DNA of 64,000 bases from JAEUHO01 sp046350655 (GTDB lineage: Bacteria > Planctomycetota > PLA2 > JAEUHO01): positions 1-64,000 of the forward strand of contig JAXMAB010000010.1 in the NCBI GenBank assembly GCA_046350655.1. Direction: 5' to 3'. Positions within the stretch are counted from its first letter, which is position 1; each line of letters starts with the position of its first letter. The translations under genes were made by a program, and so were the position numbers. The notes below the pieces were generated by a model. It was given only the letters and a program-made list of their open reading frames with translations, did not search any database and had not been told where the DNA came from. Shown here piece after piece: positions 1 through 9,572 of this stretch.

Positions 1-146
1 CATGGCCGCGGTTCGGTCGGCCGCGGGAGGCGCCTCGCGGCGTCACCCGTCGCCCGCGTGTCGGGAGCACGCGATCCTCCTCGTTCCTCGCGAGGCGCCT
101 CCCGGGCGCGCGCCCGAGCACGGGTCCCTCGTTCCGTCGCAGGCCC

Positions 147-2330
147 TCACTTCGCGGGGGCGGGGGTCGCTTCCAGCGCCTTCCAGAGCCCTTCGAGGAC
201 GGCCGGCGCGTTGCCGTACACGCCGAACGGGCCCTCCTTGGCCCGCGCGTCGTCCGCCGCGTCCTTCAGCGAGCGGAGCAGGCGGGCCCGGCCGTCGGCG
301 TCCACCAGGGTGAAGAGCGTCTTCGCGTGGTCCATCGTGAGGGAGGGCGCGTCGCCCGCCTCGACCCAGACGCGCAGCGCCTCGAGGAGCCAGCGCGTGG
401 CGTCGCCGACGTCCTTCGCGCGGCCCTTGCTCGCGAGCACCGCGAAGCAGTTCGCGCGCAGGGCGAGGTCGGGTTCGGCGTCGGCGCCCTCGCCGCGGAC
501 GGCCCACAGGCCCTCGACCAGCGTCTTCTCGAGCGGCGCGAGGAAGCGCTCCGCGACCACGCGCCGGCCCCACGAGCCGTCGGCCTGGTCGTAGCCGAGC
601 CAGTCCTTCGCGAACGCCATCACCTGCGCCTCGTGCGCGTCGATCGTCGCGCGGTCGAGGCGCTCCGCCAGCGCGAGCTCGTCCATGCCCATCGTCAGCG
701 CGAGGTCGTTCCTGGCCGTCACGCCCGCGAGCGTGGCGCCGAGGCGATAGGCGAACGCGGCGTCGCGTTCGGCCGCGGCCCGGAGCGTCTTCAGGCGCTC
801 GACGAGCGCCTCGTCGTCCCAGCGGCCCCACGCGCGGCGCAGCGTCGGGTCCGACGCGTACCGCCACAGGCTCCCGAGGTCGATCTCGCGGCGGATCCCG
901 TCCCACGCCGTGAGGTGCACGAAGCGCTTGCGCGCCTCCTCGAGGCGGGCGTTCGCGGCCTCGAGGCCCTCGTCGCGCGCGACGCCGTGGAGCTGCGCGG
1001 CGAGCGCCTCGGCGACGAGCGCGAGGGCGCGCGGGTCGCCGGTGTCGTCGCCGTAGGCCATCGAGAGCGCGGCGATGGCGTCGAGCGCGCGGCCCGAGCG
1101 CTCGCCTTCCGCGACGCCGAGGGCCTTGCGGGCCGTGAGCAGCGCGTCCGCGCGCCGCACGACGAGCGCGACCGCGCCCGTCGCGGGCTCGCCGCCCGCC
1201 GCCTCGACGGCCGCGGCCTTGGCGGCGGCGGCGTCGCCGGCCTCGAGCGCGGCCTGCGCGCGGCCGAGCGCCTGCGCGCGGGCGAGCAGCGCCTTCGCCG
1301 CCGCGGGCATCTTCTCCGGCGCCTCCGCGGCCGCGAGGGCCGCCGCCGCCTCCGCGGCCTTCCCCTCGGCGAGGAGCGCGGTCGCGCGCTGGCACGCCTC
1401 GCTGCAGCGGGCCTCGTCGATCTCCTTCGCGAGCGCCGCGACCGCGTCGCTCGTCCCGTGCTCGGCGACGAAGCGGTCCACGACGCGCCGTGCCTCGTCC
1501 ACCTTGCCCGCGGCGAGGTACGCGCGGGTGTCGGTCGCGAGCGCGCGCGCGAGGTCGGGGCCGCCGCCCTTGCGCAGCATCGACACCGCGGCGAACGCGA
1601 CGCCCGCCAGCACGACGACGCCCACGCCGACGGCGACGAGCAGCCGGCGCGACGACCGCTCCTGCCGGTCCGCGAGCCGCCCGAACGCCTCCTGCCACTT
1701 CGCGGCCTCGCGGCCCGACGCGGTCGTGAGCGCGGCCGTGCGCTCCTTCGTCGCGGCCTCGTCGATCACGGTGTCGCGCACGACGTGGCGGTAGACGGGG
1801 TCCTCGACGTCCTGCACGACCTTGTAGAGCTTGATCTCCTCGCTCTCCGCGCCCCGCGGGCGGAACGCCTTCACGAACGAGTTCGGCACCTCGGCCTTGT
1901 TCATGGCGAGGAACGTGGCCTCGGTGAAGTAGATCTCGCCCGGCTGGGTCGCCTTCTCGATCTTCGCCGCCACGTTCACCGGGTCGCCGAACACGTCGTC
2001 GTCGGTGACCGACACCTCGCCGGTGTTGAGCGACACCTTGATCTCGATCTGCTCGTCGGGCGGGACCGCGGCGTTGTGCTCGCGCAGGCGGTGCTGCATC
2101 AGCATCCCGCACTGCAGCGCGTTCGTCGGGCTCTCGAAGAGCACCATCAGCGCGTCGCCGATGCTCTTCACGATGCGGCCCTCGAAGTGGGCCACGATCG
2201 GCATCAGGAGCGCGTTGTGCTGCGCGAGGCGCTTCATCATCGCGTCGCGGCTCACGGTGCCGGTGTGGCGCGTGAAGCCGGCGATGTCCGTGAACATCAC
2301 GGTGAGCGTCTTCTGCGTGTGGGTGCCCAT
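147..2330 (-). CDS. membrane-anchored class III adenylate/guanylate cyclase
   Basis: A 727-aa protein with an N-terminal class III nucleotide cyclase domain (about residues 8-175). The two metal-binding aspartates are visible as FTDIAGFT (D15) and SIGDALMVLF (D59), followed by FGDPVNVAAK near residue 120. One transmembrane helix lies at about 229-252, and the remaining ~470 residues are Ala/Glu-rich helices, probably a repeat-like sensory region across the membrane. In the NxxxR pair that stabilises the transition state, N119 is present but the arginine position is K123, so activity may be reduced or unusual. Start taken at the ATG of MGTHTQKTLTVMFTD; an upstream in-frame ATG at 2381 would add 17 residues without domain similarity. 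Whether the product is cAMP or cGMP cannot be told. Confidence 0.85.
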   Translation of the reverse strand: MGTHTQKTLTVMFTDIAGFTRHTGTVSRDAMMKRLAQHNALLMPIVAHFEGRIVKSIGDALMVLFESPTNALQCGMLMQHRLREHNAAVPPDEQIEIKVSLNTGEVSVTDDDVFGDPVNVAAKIEKATQPGEIYFTEATFLAMNKAEVPNSFVKAFRPRGAESEEIKLYKVVQDVEDPVYRHVVRDTVIDEAATKERTAALTTASGREAAKWQEAFGRLADRQERSSRRLLVAVGVGVVVLAGVAFAAVSMLRKGGGPDLARALATDTRAYLAAGKVDEARRVVDRFVAEHGTSDAVAALAKEIDEARCSEACQRATALLAEGKAAEAAAALAAAEAPEKMPAAAKALLARAQALGRAQAALEAGDAAAAKAAAVEAAGGEPATGAVALVVRRADALLTARKALGVAEGERSGRALDAIAALSMAYGDDTGDPRALALVAEALAAQLHGVARDEGLEAANARLEEARKRFVHLTAWDGIRREIDLGSLWRYASDPTLRRAWGRWDDEALVERLKTLRAAAERDAAFAYRLGATLAGVTARNDLALTMGMDELALAERLDRATIDAHEAQVMAFAKDWLGYDQADGSWGRRVVAERFLAPLEKTLVEGLWAVRGEGADAEPDLALRANCFAVLASKGRAKDVGDATRWLLEALRVWVEAGDAPSLTMDHAKTLFTLVDADGRARLLRSLKDAADDARAKEGPFGVYGNAPAVLEGLWKALEATPAPAK

Positions 2331-2709
2331 GGGGCCATCGTAGCCCCGGCGACCGGGGGTCGGCCCGGAGCGGCGGTGCACGCGAAGGACCCGGTCGGGG
2401 GCGGGGGACCGCGAGGCCCGGGGGCCGACGGGCCTCGCGGTCCGAGGAACCCGACCGCGCCCGGGACGCGGCCGCGCGGGACGACGTGCCGGCGGCGCGA
2501 CGACGCGGGCGCGGCCCGGCCCCTGTCTCGAAACCCTGCCTGCGGCGCCCGGCGATCCTCTCGCTCCGGCGGGCGTCCTCGGCGGAAGGGCTCCTCGACG
2601 CGTCCGGAACCCGCCTCCGGGCCCTTCCGCCGCCGGACCCTTCCGCTTCCGTGCGACCCGTCTCGCGTCGGTCTCGCCGGGCTGGCGACGGGCCCTTCCG
2701 AAGGAGGGT
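2331..2709. other. 379-bp gene-free spacer with a perfect inverted repeat
   Basis: Between the cyclase and the universal stress gene no convincing coding sequence is seen. It is very GC-rich, and its only clear structure is the 15-bp inverted repeat at 2406-2443. Confidence 0.6.
2406..2443. repeat. inverted pair of the dispersed GGACCGCGAGGCCCG repeat
   Basis: GGACCGCGAGGCCCG (2406-2420) is followed after 8 nt by its exact reverse complement CGGGCCTCGCGGTCC (2429-2443). The same 15-mer, or close variants, recurs singly in several other spacers and inside some genes, so this is a paired copy of a dispersed repeat. It could fold as a hairpin; no T-run follows. Confidence 0.75.
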
Positions 2710-3141
2710 CTAGCCCGGGACGACGATCACCGGGCAGCGGGCCCGTCGCAGCAGCCGCTCGACGACGCCCCCGACCCGCAGGCCCGTGAAGCGTCCGCGC
2801 CGGCGCCCGCCCACGACGATGAGGTCGGCCCCCCACTCGTCCGCCGCGTCGAGGATCGCGCCCGCGGGCTGGCCCTCGACGACCTCGACGTCGACGCCGG
2901 ACGCGTCGAGCCCGCGGGCCGTCGACTCGAGGCGGCGCAGCGACGCCGCGTGGACCACGCGCAGGTCGCGCGGGCTGCCGTACCCGGCCACCGAGCCCTC
3001 GACGACGGACGGCACCCACTCGACGACGTGCAGGAGGCGCAGCGCGCCGCCGGGCGCGAGGAGCTCGCGCGCGACCTCGACCACGCGCGACGACGAGGGC
3101 GCGAAGTCGAGGGCGACCAGGACGCGGCGGAAGGCGCTCAC
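2710..3141 (-). CDS. universal stress protein (UspA family)
   Basis: 143-aa single-domain UspA protein starting RRVLVALDFAPSSSRVVEVA, with LRLLHVVEW and the C-terminal ADLIVVGGRRRGRF ... RARCPVIVVPG typical of the Rossmann-like Usp fold. The ATP-binding motif G-x2-G-x9-G-(S/T) is altered: a GGRRRG start is present, but the spacing differs by one and the final Ser/Thr is Val. ATP binding is therefore uncertain, and it may belong to the non-ATP-binding type. GTG start. It lies 34 bp downstream of the ScpA-Fmt gene on the same strand and is probably co-transcribed with it. Confidence 0.85.
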   Translation of the reverse strand: MSAFRRVLVALDFAPSSSRVVEVARELLAPGGALRLLHVVEWVPSVVEGSVAGYGSPRDLRVVHAASLRRLESTARGLDASGVDVEVVEGQPAGAILDAADEWGADLIVVGGRRRGRFTGLRVGGVVERLLRRARCPVIVVPG

Positions 3142-3175
3142 GAGGGCCCGACCCTACCCGGGCGCGGCCCGCGCA

Positions 3176-4927
3176 TCAACCGAAGCGGTCCCCGCCCGTG
3201 ATCGGACGGCCGTTCAGGAACTCGCGGGCCGACATCGGCTTGCCGCCCGGGGCCTGGAGGCGGACGACGCGCAACACGCCTGTCGCACAGGCCACGTCCA
3301 CGCCGTCCTTGCCGGCCGCGATGACGAAGCCGGGCCCGACGGCGACGGGCGGCGCGACGCCCTCGAGCACGACGGCGCGGTGGAGGACGAGGGGGAGCGG
3401 CTCGCGGCCGCTCGGCGACATCCAGCGCGTGGTCGCGCCGGGCCACTCGGCCATCGCGCGGATGTGGTCGCGCACCTTCTCGGCGGACCGCGTCCAGTCG
3501 ATGACGCCGTCCTCCTTCGTGAGCTTCTTCACGTACGTCGCGCGGGCGTGGTCCTGCTCGACGGGGTCGATCTCGCCGGCGGCCCAGCGCGGGAGCGTGC
3601 GGACGAGCAGGTCGGCGCCGGCCTCGGCCATGCGGGTCGAGACGTCCTCGAGGGTGTCGTCGGGGCCGATGGGCACCTCGACGGTCGCGAGGACCGGGCC
3701 GCGGTCGAGGTGCTCGTCCATGCGGAAGAGCGTGACGCCCGTGACGCGCTGGCCGTCGCGGATCGCCGCGGCGATGGGGCTCGCGCCGCGGTAGAGCGGC
3801 AGGAGGCTCGCGTGGACGTTGACGCAGCCGCGCGGGGGGAGCGCGAGGAGCGTGCCGCCGAGCTTCTGCCCGAAGCCGGCGGTGACGATGACGTCGGGGG
3901 TCGCCGAGCCGATCTCGTCGCGGGCGTCGCGGCCGTTCACGTCGGCGGTCTTGAGGACGGCGAGGTTGAGCTCGTCGGCCGCAAGGGCCACCGCGGTCGC
4001 GCGCAGGCGCTTGCCGCGGCCGGCCTCGCGGTCGGGCTGCGTGACGACGAGCACGGGCGCCATGCCCGCGCCGCAGAGCGACCGGAGCGCGGGGACGGCG
4101 AACGCGGGCGAGCCCATGAACACCACGCGCAGGCCCGTGGTCGTCTTGGGCTCGCTGGCCTCGAGGGCCTGGGCCGCCGCGAGGTCGCGGTCGACGGCGC
4201 CCTCGGGCTGCATGGCCTCCTCGTGGACCTTCACGGCGATGTCGCCGGTGGCGCTCTCCTGCACGACGCGCACCTTGCGCAGCTTCACGAGCTCGAGCAG
4301 CGCGAGGAACGCGCCGATGACGTAGCCGCGGTCGGGCTTGGCGCCGACGAGCGCGCGGAACGACATCGAGCCGCCCTCCGCGACGAGGCGCTCGAAGATG
4401 ATCCCGACGAAGTGCGTGATCGGGAGCCGCTCGCGCGGCATCGCGACCACGGTGTCGTCGCCGGTCTCCTTGAGGAGCCGGCGGAACGCGTCCACCAGCG
4501 CGAAGAGGTCGACCTCGATGGGCGCGTCCTCGGGCCGCGCGTCCTCGGGGGTCGCGCGGACGCCGAAGCGGCCCTCCTGGGCGCGGGCGCGCGCGTCGAG
4601 GCCGCCGGCGGCGTCCTTGAAGCGCTTGTAGGCGAGCAGCTGGCGCACGAGGTCGAGGCGCGGGTCGAGCTCGTCCTCGTCCACCTCGACGTCGCGCGGC
4701 AGGAGGGAGCGGCTCTTGAGGACGAGCAGGTGGCTCGCCATCACCAGGAACTCGCCGGCGCGGTCCACGTCGAGCGTCGAGAGGCCCTGCTCGACGTGGC
4801 GCACGAACTGGTCGGCGATCTGCGCGAGGGGCAGCTCCTGGATGTCCACCTCGGCCTGCTGCACGAGGTGCAGGAGCAGGTCGAGCGGGCCGTCGAAGGC
4901 GTCGAGGGCGATGCGGAGGTCAGCCAC
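3176..4927 (-). CDS. fused ScpA (chromosome condensation) - methionyl-tRNA formyltransferase (Fmt)
   Basis: One 583-aa frame holds two complete essential-type proteins. Residues 1-~235 are ScpA, the kleisin of SMC-ScpAB: LDAFDGPLDLLLHLVQQ at the start and the C-terminal winged helix FLALLELVKLRKVRV at 207-221. After a ~30-residue linker, residues ~266-583 are Fmt, which formylates initiator Met-tRNA: LRVVFMGSPAFAVPAL, the catalytic triad N370, H372 and D408 with the N-to-D spacing of E. coli Fmt (N108/D146), and SLLPLYRGASPI. No stop codon separates the halves, and no ATG or GTG stands where Fmt normally begins (CTG is there). It overlaps the upstream M50 gene by 8 bp. scpB and def are not in the window. 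Confidence 0.9.
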   Translation of the reverse strand: MADLRIALDAFDGPLDLLLHLVQQAEVDIQELPLAQIADQFVRHVEQGLSTLDVDRAGEFLVMASHLLVLKSRSLLPRDVEVDEDELDPRLDLVRQLLAYKRFKDAAGGLDARARAQEGRFGVRATPEDARPEDAPIEVDLFALVDAFRRLLKETGDDTVVAMPRERLPITHFVGIIFERLVAEGGSMSFRALVGAKPDRGYVIGAFLALLELVKLRKVRVVQESATGDIAVKVHEEAMQPEGAVDRDLAAAQALEASEPKTTTGLRVVFMGSPAFAVPALRSLCGAGMAPVLVVTQPDREAGRGKRLRATAVALAADELNLAVLKTADVNGRDARDEIGSATPDVIVTAGFGQKLGGTLLALPPRGCVNVHASLLPLYRGASPIAAAIRDGQRVTGVTLFRMDEHLDRGPVLATVEVPIGPDDTLEDVSTRMAEAGADLLVRTLPRWAAGEIDPVEQDHARATYVKKLTKEDGVIDWTRSAEKVRDHIRAMAEWPGATTRWMSPSGREPLPLVLHRAVVLEGVAPPVAVGPGFVIAAGKDGVDVACATGVLRVVRLQAPGGKPMSAREFLNGRPITGGDRFG

Positions 4928-5564
4928 GGAGGCCTCGCGGGAGTTCGAGGACGAAGCGGAGGACGACGTCCACCGCCGGGTTCAGGATGCGCCCGAGGTG
5001 GCCGGTCGCGAGCAGCACGAAGAAGATCACCGGGCCGATCGTGTCCATGTGGCCCCAGGCGATCGCCGCGCGACGGGGGAGCAGGCCGCCCACGATGGTG
5101 CCGCCGTCGAGCGGCGGCAGCGGGATCAGGTTGAACAGGCCGAGCACCACGTTCATCGCCACGAGCTTCCGGAGGATCTCGTGGCCGAGGCTCGCCCCCA
5201 CCCCGACGCCCGCGGTCAGCGTCAGCGCGACCGACGCGACGAGGGCGAGGAGGAAGTTGCTGGCGGGGCCCGCGAACGCGATCAGCGCGGAGCCGAGGAA
5301 GGGGTTGCGGAGGCGGAAGGCCTGGTAGGGGACCGGCTTGGCCCAGCCGATCGGCAGCTGGTTCGGCAGTTGATAGAGGATGATCAACGGCAGGGCCACC
5401 GACCCGATCAGGTCGAGGTGCGGGACGGGGTTGAGCGTGACCCGCCCGAGGGCGTACCCGGTGTCGTCGCCCAGTCGGAGCGCGACGAGGGCGTGCGCGC
5501 ACTCGTGGACCGAGAGCGCGGCGAGGAAGACCCCGTAGGAGACGAGGAGGGCGGTCCAGTCCAC
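4920..5564 (-). CDS. site-2 protease family membrane metalloprotease (M50)
   Basis: 214-aa polytopic membrane protein. The zinc site HECAH (H20, E21, H24) lies in the first transmembrane helix, and the third ligand is in NLIPLPPLDGG (D153), the canonical S2P/M50 pair. The extra segment with GWAKPVPYQAFRLRNP is typical of the compact bacterial S2P subgroup found next to scpA in many genomes. No PDZ or CBS domain is present. GTG start. It is the first gene of a minus-strand operon with scpA-fmt (8-bp overlap), and divergent from kdsC across a 105-bp spacer that should hold both promoters. Substrate unknown. Confidence 0.9.
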   Translation of the reverse strand: MDWTALLVSYGVFLAALSVHECAHALVALRLGDDTGYALGRVTLNPVPHLDLIGSVALPLIILYQLPNQLPIGWAKPVPYQAFRLRNPFLGSALIAFAGPASNFLLALVASVALTLTAGVGVGASLGHEILRKLVAMNVVLGLFNLIPLPPLDGGTIVGGLLPRRAAIAWGHMDTIGPVIFFVLLATGHLGRILNPAVDVVLRFVLELPRGLRG

Positions 5565-5669
5565 GGCCTCGGTAGCGTACCGGCCCCCCCCGGCGATCGG
5601 GCGCCCTTCCCGGGTCGCCCGCCGCCGTCCGACCTACAATCGAGGGGCTACGCGGCCCCCGGTCCCCCC

Positions 5670-6236
5670 ATGCCCTCCCCGGCGAATCCCCCGTCCGTCC
5701 CTCCGGCCCCCGCCACGGGCGGCGTCCGGCTGTTCGTGATGGACGTGGACGGCACGCTCACCGACGGGACGCTGACGTACGGGCCGGACGGCGGCGAGTG
5801 GAAGTCGTTCCACGCGCGCGACGGGATGGGCGTCCACCTCCTCCACCTCGCGGGGATCGTGCCGGCCATCGTCACCGGCCGCCGCAGCGACATCGTCGAG
5901 CGCCGCGCGCAGGAGCTCGGCATCCGCGAGGTCGTGCAGGGCGTGAAGGACAAGGCGGGCGAGGTGCGCCGCCTGCGCACCCGCCTCGGCCTGCCGGCCC
6001 ACGCCGTCGCCTACGTCGGCGACGACCTCTCGGACGTCCCGCCGATGCGCGAGGCCGGGTTCGCGGCGGCCCCCGCCGACGCGGCGCCCGAGGTGCGGCA
6101 GGCGGCGACGTTCGTCGCGGGCAGCGCCGGCGGGCGCGGCGCGGTGCGCGAGGCCGTCGAGGCGCTGCTGCGCCGCGAGGGCCGCTGGGACGACGTGCTG
6201 GCGCGGTGCCTCGCGGGCGCGGGGAACCTCTCGTGA
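5670..6236 (+). CDS. kdsC: 3-deoxy-D-manno-octulosonate 8-phosphate phosphatase (KdsC)
   Basis: 188-aa HAD-family phosphatase of the C0 (capless) type. Visible motifs are FVMDVDGTLTDG (nucleophile and acid Asp), IVTGRRS (motif II Thr), a Lys in the GVKDKAG segment, and YVGDDLSD (motif IV). KdsC hydrolyses Kdo8P to Kdo for lipopolysaccharide. The ATG at 5670 is chosen because it directly precedes the HAD core after a ~20-residue Pro-rich leader. Its TGA overlaps the GTG of the LptC-like gene (GTGA), the same kdsC-lptC order as in the enterobacterial LPS-transport operon, which supports both calls. Confidence 0.9.
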   Translation: MPSPANPPSVPPAPATGGVRLFVMDVDGTLTDGTLTYGPDGGEWKSFHARDGMGVHLLHLAGIVPAIVTGRRSDIVERRAQELGIREVVQGVKDKAGEVRRLRTRLGLPAHAVAYVGDDLSDVPPMREAGFAAAPADAAPEVRQAATFVAGSAGGRGAVREAVEALLRREGRWDDVLARCLAGAGNLS

Positions 6237-9200
6237 AGCGCGTCGTCCTCTTCCTCGTGCTCGCGACCGCGGGCCTGTCGGCCCTCGTGGTCGCGGCCGG
6301 CGGCGTCGGCGGCAAGAACGCGGGCACGCCGGACGGTCCGGGCGTGACCCTCGGGCCCGGGCCCGTCGCGACGGGGCCCTCGACGACCGTGCGCGTCGAC
6401 ACGCTCCCGCTCGGCGACTCGAAGCCGAAGAACGCGCCGCGCGTCGAGGTGCAGCCGCTGGGCGCGTTCAGCACGTCGATCACGGCGCCCCACGACTGGG
6501 TCGACCCCGTCACCCGCGAGCGGATCTCGCTGCCGTACTACACGAAGCTGTCGGTGCGCATGGACGCGCCGTCGGCGGAGCCGTCGCCCGGCGCCGGCGT
6601 CCCGTGGTTCCGTTGGGACCGCGTCCACGTGACCGGCTACCGCGACCCGAGCACGCTCACGCGGCGCGAGGTCGAGGCGCTCGTGAAGGACCCCGCGATG
6701 CGCCGCGACCTCGTGCTCTACGAGATCGACGCGACCGAGGGCACCGCGAACGTCCGCGTGACCGCGATCGCCGAGGGCCGCAAGGCGCTCCCGCCGCGCT
6801 TCGTGCTGAAGCTCACCAAGGACGTCCGCATCCACGTCGTCCCCGACGACGTCCACCTGCAGACCTCCGACCTCGTGATCGACCAGGGCGCGGGCACCAT
6901 CGAGGGCAGCGCCGAGATCATCGCGACGGGCCCGGGCTTCACCGCGAGCGGCACGGGCCTGCGCCTCGACAAGGCGTCCGGGCGCGTCGAGCTGGTCCGC
7001 AACGTGCTCTTCCGCGCGGAGCAGCTCACGGACGAGCGCGGCCGCATGCCCGCGCTCGACCTCGGCGCCGGCCCGTTCCGGCCGCGCCTGCTCCGCACGA
7101 AGGGCTCGCTGGTGCTCGTCCGCCACGGCGTCGCCCCGGAGCGCGAGACGTACGAGGCGGTCCTCTCCGACGACGTCCGCGTCGAGGCCGCCGACGGGAG
7201 CACCCTCTCCGCGCAGCGCATCGTGCTCGACATCGTCCCGCGCGACGACGCGAGGCCCGCCGCGGCGCCGGAGCCGAAGAACGACCCCGCCGGCCGTCTC
7301 GCGCCGCCGAAGGGCCGCTTCCGGCTGCGGTCGATGATCGCCGAGGGCGACGTCCGCGTCCGCGGCGAGGAGCGCCCCGGCGACGACGGCAAGCCCGGCG
7401 CCGTCGTGACGATCGAGACGGAACGCCTCTCCGGCCGCTTCGACGACCCGGCGCGCGCCGTCGCGACGCTCGAGGGCCGCACGGTCCTCTCGTACGCGGG
7501 CCTGCTCACGCTGCCCGGCGGGTCCGGCGCCCGCGGCACGGTCGTCGCCCGGTGCCGCCAGGGCGTCAGCTACGGCCCGCCCGTCGCCGCCGCCGACGCC
7601 AAGATCTGCGACGTCGTCGTCGACCTCGTCGGCGCCGTCGAGATCGACGGCACCGTGCCGCCGACGGAGGGCAGCCAGCGGCTCACCGCCGAGCGCGTGC
7701 GCCTGATGCTCCGCCACGCGCCCGCCCCGACCCGCAAGGCCCCCACCGAGGCCGCGTCCGTGGCGGCCGCGCGCGGGCCCGCGAGCGACCTCGTCGCCGT
7801 CGCGTTCCTCGCGCGCGGCGACGACGTCCGCATCTCGGGCCCGGTCGTCTCGGGTCGCGCGCGCGAGATGAAGGCGTTCGACCTCGACCGCCCGGACGCC
7901 TGGCGCCTCGTGCTCGCCGGCCCCGACGCCTACCTCGAGGTGGACGAGGCCACGACCGCGCCGAACGCCCGCGGCCGCGACGCCAAGCCCGCCGCCGCCG
8001 CGCCCGCGGGCGCGAAGAAGGCCCGCGAGACCTGGGTCCCCGACCGGCTCGAGGCGACCGGCGGCGTCCGCGGCGCGCTCGCGCCGCGGCCGGGCGACGT
8101 GCCGGTCACGTTCGACGCGGCCACGCTCACCTACACCGAGGCGACCGGCGGCGAGCTCCGCGGTCCGTCGGGCGGCCGCGCGCACCTCACCTACCCGGGC
8201 GCCAAGGGCCGCGACCAGGGCGTCGAGGCGCCGCTCGTCGGGTTCCGGGTCGGCGACGACGCGACGAGCGTGTGGACGCGCGGCGGCACGAAGGCCGTCG
8301 TGTGGACCGACCCGCGCGACGACGTCGCGCCGCCGCGGCGGGCGCGCCGCACCGTCGTCCTCCGCGGCGGGTCGTCGCTGGAGATCAGCGCCGGCCGCAC
8401 CGCGGCGGCGGAGTCCACCGTCACCGTCGCGGCGCGCGACGGCGCCTCGCTCGAGAACCGCGTCGACGGCGTCGCGGGCGACCGCCTCGAGGCCGCGACG
8501 CTCACCGTCACGCTCGCGCGCCGCGCGGCGGCGGCCGCGCGGCCCGCCGCGGCGCGCCCGGCGGCCACGGGACCGGTCGCGCGTCCGCCGACGCAAGGCC
8601 CGGCGGCCGCCGGGCCTGGCCGGCGCGCCGACGCGCTGGACGCTCGTCTGCGACGACGTGGACGTCGAGCTCGCGGGCCGCGGCGAGGGCCTCGAGGCGC
8701 TGCGCTCGTTCGTCGCGACCGGCCGCGTCGAGGCCGCGAGCGACGCCCAGGCCGACGGCTCCTCCCAGCGCTTCGAGGGCTCGCGGCTGACGGTCCGCGC
8801 GCAGGGCGGCCGCCACCTCGGCCGGCTCGAGGGGACCGTCGAACGACGGGCGACGCTCGCGGCCACCGACGAGTCGCTCCCCCAGTGGGTCTCGTCGCCC
8901 ACCGTGGACTTCGTGCTCGACGGCGTCTCGATCCTCTCGGCGACGTTCGCGCCGCCGGTCTCCGCGCGGTTCCACCACCGCCTCGACGGCCGCGGGATGT
9001 TCGAGAGCCTCGGCGCGGCGACGGGCACGGGCCCCGCGGCGGCGGCGGCGCGCGCCGCGCCGGCGGCCGGGCCCGCGAAGACGCCGGCCGACGCGCCGGT
9101 CGAGCGCGTCGCACTCCGGGCCGACGCCGGGCCGCTGACCATCGAGCGCAAGAGCGCGGGCAAGGACGGCCTCACCGTCGTGACGCTCGTCGGCACCGAG

Positions 9201-9572
9201 GCGTCGCCCGTGGTGCTCGCGCGGTCCACGCGCGACGCGGGCGCGCGCGAGTTCGGCGCGCCGGTGAAGCTCGCGAGCCCGAAGATCGAGCTCACGATGA
9301 AGGGCCTGCTCGGCGTCGCCGACGCGGCGCCCGAGAAGTTCCTCGCGACGGGCCCCGGCACCCGCGTCGAGATCCCGAGCGACGAGGGCCCGATCGTCGC
9401 CACCGGTCGCAACCTCACGTTCGACCGCGCGACGTGGGAGCTGCGGCTCGACGGGCCCGACGGCGTGTTCGTCACCAAGCCGCGGCTGCGCGTCTCGGGC
9501 CGTTGGTTCTCGTACAACGTGAAGACGGGCGCCCGCGACGTCGGGGCCCCGTCCGCGGAGGCGGCGCGATGA
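6233..9572 (+). CDS. large LptC/OstA-like envelope protein, apparent frameshift near 8560-8620
   Basis: Starts at a GTG overlapping the kdsC stop, with an N-terminal signal anchor (MKRVVLFLVLATAGLSALVV). Residues ~190-262 resemble LptC/OstA repeats (LQTSDLVIDQ, GPGFTASGTGLRLD). Further OstA-like beta repeats follow. Reading frame is good to about residue 780 (nt ~8560), where an Ala/Pro linker begins; beyond it, sensible coding continues only one base later (AGAPTRWTLVCDD, nt ~8619) to the TGA at 9570-9572. The original frame has no stop until 10465 but turns into Arg-rich nonsense. So about 1,110 residues are split by a +1 shift inside a GC-only tract holding a dispersed repeat. Sequencing error, true mutation and recoding cannot be told apart here. 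By context it acts in LPS transport across the periplasm. Confidence 0.6.
8658..9572 (+). CDS. C-terminal half of the LptC/OstA-like gene, as a separate open frame
   Basis: This is the part that a gene finder would call from the GTG at 8658 (DVELAGRGEGLEALRSF). The frame is clearly coding 13 codons earlier, so it is most likely the downstream end of the broken gene and not an independent gene. It contains an OstA/LptA-like stretch (VDFVLDGVSILSATF) and ends with WFSYNVKTGARDVG. Its stop overlaps the tatA start (ATGA). Confidence 0.5.
   Translation: MDVELAGRGEGLEALRSFVATGRVEAASDAQADGSSQRFEGSRLTVRAQGGRHLGRLEGTVERRATLAATDESLPQWVSSPTVDFVLDGVSILSATFAPPVSARFHHRLDGRGMFESLGAATGTGPAAAAARAAPAAGPAKTPADAPVERVALRADAGPLTIERKSAGKDGLTVVTLVGTEASPVVLARSTRDAGAREFGAPVKLASPKIELTMKGLLGVADAAPEKFLATGPGTRVEIPSDEGPIVATGRNLTFDRATWELRLDGPDGVFVTKPRLRVSGRWFSYNVKTGARDVGAPSAEAAR

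Noticed and set aside
1..146. Gene at the left edge
   Set aside because: The open frame here is the reverse shadow of the cyclase gene and GC-rich spacer; no motif seen.
4114..4140. Separate fmt gene starting at the CTG/GTG codons before VVFMGSP
   Set aside because: No ribosome-binding site stands out and the frame is continuous with ScpA with no stop; the fusion is the simpler reading.
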